Shown here: piece by piece, positions 58,292 to 64,000 of the stretch
How the letters are laid out: the number at the start of each line of letters is the position of its first letter
Position numbering within the stretch: the stretch's first letter is position 1
Origin: Stereum hirsutum FP-91666 SS1
Lineage: Eukaryota; Basidiomycota; Agaricomycetes; Russulales; Stereaceae
Length of the DNA: 64,000 nt
Direction: 5' to 3'
NCBI RefSeq assembly: GCF_000264905.1
Contig: NW_006763132.1
Location: 3,330,696 to 3,394,695 of the forward strand
Made by a program: the position numbers and the translations under genes
Notes under the pieces: model-generated
Seen by the model: only the letters and a program-made list of their open reading frames with translations
What the model was told of the DNA's origin: nothing
The model's database searches: none

Positions 58292-60036
58292 TTAGTAGGT
58301 GTCAATCAGCCTCTTCATTGCCTCTTCCGATTCTCCCTTGTTCAGATTCTCATCCATTAACTGCGTAATTCGAGGTCACCTAAATAATAGACGATACACA
58401 AAACGAGAACACATACCTTGTTCACCGACATATACTTCCGCAAAAAGTCATCTCCCATAACCTTCTCCACCATCTTCTCCTTCGACGACATCTCTCTAGC
58501 CTGCTGCAACGTCCTCGGCATCCTCTTCGTGATCCCTAACTTCTGCCTCACCTCCTCCGCCAAAGCGCTAGCCACTTCACCATTCGCGGGTTCCTGGACC
58601 GTAAGCTCACGCCCCTCATAGATGCCCTCCATTCCTACACCCAGGATGGCGGTGAGCGCGATGTGAGGATTGGCGGTTCCGTCGATGCAGCGGACTTCGA
58701 AATGATGTTGGCCGGGTGAACCTGTCAGACGAACCAGAGACTCTCGATTCTCTTCGCCCCAGCAAGAGTATGTTCCTGAACGATACTGCATCAGTAAAAG
58801 AGGGGATTGAATGTATCGGAATAAAGACGGATCTCGAACGCACCTCCAGACCAGGCCCCATCCACGACTCGAGCGTACGAAGCAGAGGTAGGCAGAGTGA
58901 ACGCCGCCACGGAGGGTAAATGGTCTACGAGAGACTGCAGGAATGAGCGTTCAAGAGGTGTCATGGTCGTTGATTTATTGGTGTTTGGACTAGGGCGAGG
59001 GGGAGAGGTTGGATTTCCGGTTTCGTGGAGTGATATGTGAGCGTGTGCAGCACTGCCACCTGAAAAAGTCGAAAGCATCAGTTACGGTTGAAGGGGAAGA
59101 GTTTCGAACGAAGGAAGCTTACAACTGTCTGTAAATATGCGAGGTGCGAATGTGGCACGAAGACGATGTGAGGCGGCGATGTTATAGATAGCCTCGCGGG
59201 TGAGAACGACTGCGTCAGCAGCCTTGAGTGGGGTGAGCGGGCCTGCGACGATCTCAAACTGCATACAAAAGAGAACGTGTAAGTTCGCCTCAAGGATAGA
59301 GATCTGCGTCTCTGACCTGGCCTGGGGCGGCTTCAGCGTGGTACATCAGCACTTCTATCCCACTATCTTCCAACGCAGTGACAACTTCTTCAAGAACAGC
59401 CGAGGCAACCGAACCCGTGGCCAGTTTTGCGGTCGAAGCCCAAGGAGCGACACTGACAGGCTTATCCTCTGAGTCCAGGAGAATGAACTCTGTCTCGATT
59501 CCAACGAGAAACTCGACGCCAGCAGCCTGTGCTTCCCTGAATGGTAAGTCATCAGCGTCAATCGTTACCGGATGATCCTGCTAATGCTTTTCGCGTACGC
59601 ACATCTCTATGCGCCTGAGCATCCCGCGCGGGCAGATAGGAAGATCAAGCGAAGCAGAAGGTTCCGGGCGCCGTTTGTACTGAAACAAGCCCATTACGCT
59701 CGCATGACCGGGAGCGTAGTGGCAGATGCTCAGTGTGGACATGTCGGGGACGATGAGGTATTCTCCGACAGCCGTAAAACCCTCCGCCATGCTCGCTTCC
59801 ACAAGTCCAAAGACAGTAGTGACTACACCGACACCTGGCCGAGGACAGGCAAGCAGAGAACGAAAAGCAGCAAGGGGTATGATTCTGCATCGTGTGATGT
59901 TCGTGTAGTCATTCCATTGAATGCGAACAAAGCGAACACTGCACGCGGAGAGGTCCTCGACGCTAAGCTGAAAGGAAGTACCAGAGATAGTTTTAGGGGT
60001 ATAAGCGATACCATATGCGTCTGATGAGGAAGACAT
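58292..60036 (-). CDS. Type-I glutamine synthetase-like protein, tandem copy B
   Basis: Exons 60036-59603, 59536-59317, 59258-59123, 59059-58844, 58775-58417 and 58360-58292 give 477 aa. Every exon has the same length as in copy A. All catalytic motifs are intact (LVGIETEFILLD, HAEAAPGQFEIVAGP, CGSAAHAHISLH, WGEENRESLVRL, FEVRCIDGTANPHIALTAIL). Changes cluster in the N-terminal 150 residues (for example VVTTVFGLVEASMAEGFTAV against VGTNVFGLVDANLAEGSTAI in A), while the catalytic part is nearly identical. That suggests both copies remain under selection and may differ in regulation or substrate. The promoter TATA region (60130-60137) is also shared. Enzymatic product uncertain, as for copy A. 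Confidence 0.87.
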
Positions 60037-60707
60037 TGAAGGGGATGAGTCTAGTTCAAACCGAGTTTGCAGAAGGATGGGGAAGCAAGACAAGTTGTAA
60101 GTAAATCGAAGTCGCCCGTAATCTTCAAGTTATATATGCCGCTATCGAGCGCTATCGCGTACGATCTCTGTCCAAATGGAGGACACAAATCGCTTGCAAA
60201 TCGCTTGACAGATCGCTTCCACGCTCTGAACATGCTGGTAAGAGTCGACCCATTGACGTCCAAGAATCAGTTGGGCGTCATTTGAGCACAGTATCAGTGT
60301 TAAGAACCGGGTCGTAGATAGAGATGAGATGAAGGCAAGATGAAGGATGATTTTGTGCTTCACTACTGGTCCAGGGAGTTTTCGGGATTTACCGGAGGAC
60401 CGATTTTCCGGTTTTGGGGGCGTCGTCGTATGACTCGAACAATTGACTCAGACTGCCGATAGGCATATTGACTCTACAGGTTTTTCTCGTCTCATAATAT
60501 TTCTGTTCAAGGGGTCTCGCATCCTGTCAAGGCCACCTCACTGCTGACACTTAGCTACTTCGTGCTTTTCCTCCTCAGGCTCTTGTATTGGACATCCCTG
60601 AATCCTCACGAAATCCTCGTCATCCTCGTATGCCTCTATCCCGACTCCCCGTCATCCGAGTCGTGTGGTCTATGTCTACAGTTCAATGTCTGTGGCTCAC
60701 TAGCCGT
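60037..60707. other. 5' flank of copy B
   Basis: About 60037-60430 is the counterpart of the copy A flank. The remaining 270 bp, up to the stop of the membrane gene, hold no recognised feature. Plus-strand frames here are antisense to, or outside, real exons. Confidence 0.4.
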
Positions 60708-62285
60708 CTACAGCAAAGTCCCCGGGACTTTCCTATCCGCTATATCAACTTCCTGCATTCCACCACTGACCACATCATCACCATGGGACTGATCTTGAGT
60801 GATGAAGACCCCGTGGAGATCATAAGGCCTACTGGGTTGACTTGCTTCCACCCTCCTACGCTCTTGCCGTTGAACTTCAAGGTCATTGCGGCCATAGCCC
60901 CACTCGTTGTCACGCTGGGTCGTTCTATAGTTGATGAGCACAATCAGAATCGTCGGATAGATACCCTGCTTGTAAGTCGTCAGGTAGATGCACCTATAAT
61001 CGTGACATGTAACGGGAAACCGACCGCAATCTCGACCATTATCACGTTCATTATGCGACTATCGGTTTCTGTCAACGAAAAGGCAATAATGAAGGCGATC
61101 TACCAAACAACCATATGAGAACGTCAGCAGTAATTCGCATACTGGCGTCATAATGGACAGGAAATAAGTTAGTACTTACCCAGATTACACAGTATAACAC
61201 GCCCGAGTCAACCAGAAGTGTCATGAGCCTCTCTAGTTGATTCTTCCTGCTTCCGTCATGAAGGATCGCTCTCAGCTGTCTCCGGTGCTTCCTGGGATCG
61301 CATATAATGCGTTCAGGTCAACCGTTCATTTCAGTATCCCAGGAATGTGACTCCTAGCTCACCATGCCTTGAAGGCGACAATCATCGTAGCAAACACATT
61401 CGTACCGAGCGACAGAAACCACATAATGACATTATACCTATCATCCGCATTGAGCATGACTTTCGCTCTCAGCGTGGCGGACGTGTCATTGATGTGGGAT
61501 ACAACGGACGCTATAGCACTGGCTGTAAAAGAGGTACGACGTATGTATTGATCTGAGCATTAAACAATCTCAAGAGGGAGACGGTCTGCGCACCAAAAGC
61601 GGCTGTGTATAGCACGGCAAGTATTATCAGGACCCAACGGCTCTTTCCCCATAAAAGCCAGCATCGCCAGATCACTACCGCATCGGACAACATATACTAA
61701 TATCACAAGTCGATGCAGGATCAAACTATCAGTAAAATGAGAATGGCCTGGGTCACTCAGAGATGTTTATACTACATTTGTGGCACCGAGTAGTATCACC
61801 AGCTGTTCTACTGTGAGAAAGGTGCGCAACTCCATCGGAATGGTGCATATCGCGATGGTACCAACGAGGTTACCGATGGATATTCCATACAGGACGAAGG
61901 TAATGCCGACTTTGAAGAGCTTCGCGCGAAGCGTGATAGATGAAGTCCTTGAAAGATTAGAAGCATCAGCAAAACTGACGCATCCGACCATTAGTGAACT
62001 ACAAGAGGAAATTGACACACATCACCGCGTAGGTTGAGAAAAGGATAAGAAGCGAAAACATTCCTGCAGAAAGTGTGAGGAAATTGATCAGGAGTCGATG
62101 GGTTACACCACATAGCGGTCCTCACCCAAAAAGAACCCGCCAAGAAGAGAGAATGCTGTAAAGTCTGCGAGCTTCATGGCCTCCGGTGAGTATCGACCAG
62201 CGACTGCGTGGAAAAGATAATGTAGAGTCGGTCCAGCGACGAAGAGAGCAGGCGGTATGGCGGATGGGGGCATTAAGGAAACCAT
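60708..62285 (-). CDS. Seven-helix membrane protein of a basidiomycete-expanded family
   Basis: Eight exons (62285-62126, 62063-62021, 61974-61776, 61696-61594, 61522-61363, 61291-61180, 61099-61025, 60965-60708) join in frame to 369 aa. Seven hydrophobic segments are visible. Landmarks recur in a large uncharacterised basidiomycete family as I remember it: LSDAVVIWRCWLLWGK after helix 3, FLSLGTNVFATMIVAFKAWK in helix 5, LLVDSGVLYCVIW in helix 6, and GIYPTILIVLINY in helix 7. The topology is receptor-like but no ligand or G-protein partner is known. The cytosolic tail is charged. Donors for introns 2 (GTGTGT) and 7 (GTCGGT) were chosen by frame and by comparison with the fragment at 57948-58268. 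No lesion found. Confidence 0.78.
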
Positions 62286-63722
62286 CTTCGCTACATACTA
62301 TACCCTCTCCTCCCGATCATGATGTCCAGTTCATCTTTTCCCTGCTTTGACCCGGTCTCCCCACCACCCTTGAGAAAAACCACGACGTAAGGATCCAAAG
62401 TCCTTCCTTTGAAGGCAAGATGATCGTTAGAAAGATGAGATCGGGTCGTCTTCGAGACACGTCAGATTTGTGAAGCTAAGGAACAAATAAGCCATAACGA
62501 GCGATGAAACTCGTCATAGGACTCACGAAGTGTTAACCTAGGGTAGCTCTCCTATTAGAGTTGACGAGTAGACAAGACAAGGTGAAGTTGACAACCAAGG
62601 TTCGACCGCAATTCGACGGAGTCCAGCGTTCGAAGTCCGGGAAGAGGAACTCGAAAATTGAGACTGAGGTGTTCCTACGACATGGAACGAAGGATTTGTT
62701 TCCGTTGAAGCCATTTCGTTGTCGCCGGTCATCCACTAAGAGCTAAATATACGGCAGCGTCATAATCCGGCCCGGTCAATAAGCTATAACAGTCCAATGT
62801 CATACCAACGAACTTATTCTCACCCAGAACTCCCCGACGGCCTCAGCAAGTGCAAAACGACGGTTTGAATGGTGTTGCATTTCCCGATAATCCGTCATCG
62901 AGGTAACGGGGTGAAGAACAGCATTCGAGAACTATGGCAGAAGTGAATAGAATCAGCTGTGGTTGCGGTCAGCATAAGGGGAAAATCACGATGGGGTCAA
63001 CCTGCCCCCCGTGAGTGGATGGAACGCGAACGTAATCGTTCCGCGTTCAACATTTAACGCTCGACGTGGAGTCATGGATTGAGTTCATCAACCCTGACTT
63101 AAGCAAGTGCCTTGAGTACCAGTTAGATGGGGCCATACGACATGAGTGCAGGACACAACGCATGCGTTGAAGACGAGTGGGATAATGTCGAGAGTTCGAG
63201 TACGAAGTTTGATGTGGGCTGAGGGTCGTATTAGTGAGGAACTTACGATGACGGACACGGATTATATCGTAGAGGCCTATACGGGCACGAATTGATGCGT
63301 AGATGACAACGCCGTCGAATGACTAGACACGGACCATCACGACGCCCGAGCTTGATTGACATCGCACGAGCAAACCGAGAAGCCAGTTCGAGGTGACGCC
63401 AGTCTTGAACCTTGAGTAGGCCGCTCACACGAATGACGAGGCAGGGCCAAAGAAACCGGACGGATATCCATTCGCGCGGCGGAAAGTCATAATACAGGGG
63501 CAAGAAAAGACACAGAAGAAGATAACGTTAGGACAAAACGAGAAGAAAGATCATGACACGCATATATGCGGGCGTGGAAAAGAAACGGAGTCGAGAAAGG
63601 GAGACCGGTGACGAAAGGGACGAGCGAAGCCTGAGCGAAGTGAACAACCGGTCAATCAAACAGTCAGCAAATGTCACAGTAGCACGATCGAAACGCATAT
63701 ACTCACCAAAACACGAGCGAGA
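62286..63722. other. Intergenic, no gene seen
   Basis: 1.4 kb between two minus-strand genes. All frames are short and unsupported. No repeat or RNA gene noticed. Confidence 0.35.
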
Positions 63723-63902
63723 TCAGTCGTCGCTGCTAGGCTCGACCTCAGGCCCCTCGTTCTCAGCGTCAGCGTCGACCGTCTCCTCCTTCTTGCTCTT
63801 CTTGGATTTTGATGATGCAGGCTTCTTGGCGGCGGGGGCCTTGGTAGCTTTTGCTTTGCCGGCGTTGGGGTTCTCGGCGGCGGATTGCCACATAGCACCA
63901 AT
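63723..63902 (-). CDS. Last exon of an unidentified gene, truncated by the window edge
   Basis: The exon starts after a good acceptor (TTCATTTAG) and encodes 59 residues plus stop. It opens IGAMWQSAAENPNAGKAKAT, followed by an Ala/Lys-rich run (KKPASSKSKKSKKEE) and an acidic end (EVEPSSDD). The W-x3-A/P-E-N-P pattern followed by a basic tail is reminiscent of small HMG-like/YABBY-like fungal proteins, but 20 residues are too few to assign. No donor or earlier exon is identifiable in the 98 bp left to the edge. Confidence 0.5.
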   Translation of the reverse strand: MGAMWQSAAENPNAGKAKATKAPAAKKPASSKSKKSKKEETVDADAENEGPEVEPSSDD

Positions 63903-64000
63903 CTAAATGAAAGAGATATCATGTGAGTATATGCGTGGTAGAGAATGAGCACATGTGTTGGAAGAGATAGGGACGTCGACACAAGAAGAGAAGGGCCAAG

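Overview
The window is nuclear DNA of a filamentous basidiomycete, most likely an Agaricomycete. Genes lie on both strands and are cut by many short GT-AG introns, mostly 50-80 nt. The products (a PPS1 phosphatase, ALG12, an ADP1-type ABCG transporter, a DSN1/Mis13 kinetochore protein, and a seven-helix membrane protein of a type expanded in basidiomycetes) fit that assignment. Exon models were built by hand from splice signals, reading frame and protein-family continuity. In every multi-exon gene called complete, the exon lengths sum to an intact reading frame.

Left part (0.2-11.8 kb): a PPS1-type dual-specificity phosphatase whose first intron appears to be about 2.6 kb, a DJ-1/PfpI-family protein, a 147-bp inverted-repeat element, and a TATA-driven lineage-specific nuclear-type protein. 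Centre-left (11.9-21.4 kb): two diverged ALG12 (Dol-P-Man alpha-1,6-mannosyltransferase) copies in opposite orientation flank an ADP1-like ABC transporter. Their intron positions are identical, but the minus-strand copy carries an in-frame TGA and has lost the family signature, so it looks like a decaying paralogue. The intact copy and the transporter share a 312-bp divergent promoter.

Middle (22-34 kb): a low-complexity, lysine-rich protein with a tandem exon+intron duplication, a decayed F-box/ankyrin gene, an aldose 1-epimerase, an RNase H1, and a head-to-head pair of paralogous CCCH+MYND zinc-finger proteins with an unrecognised N-terminal domain. 34.7-54.5 kb: a CaMKK/SAK1-like kinase, a tiny CxxC protein with an unresolved 3' end, tRNA-Ala(AGC), a UPF0014/FetB-like membrane protein, the DSN1-like kinetochore subunit, a large coiled-coil membrane protein, and a C2H2 zinc-finger protein.

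Right part (54.6-62.3 kb): two tandem type-I glutamine-synthetase-like genes with exon-for-exon identical lengths. They arose by a roughly 3-kb segmental duplication that also copied a 3' fragment of the adjacent seven-helix membrane gene. A 627-bp foldback element with terminal inverted repeats of about 108 bp lies between the copies. The window ends in the last exon of an unidentified minus-strand gene. I saw no CRISPR array, rRNA or autonomous transposon.
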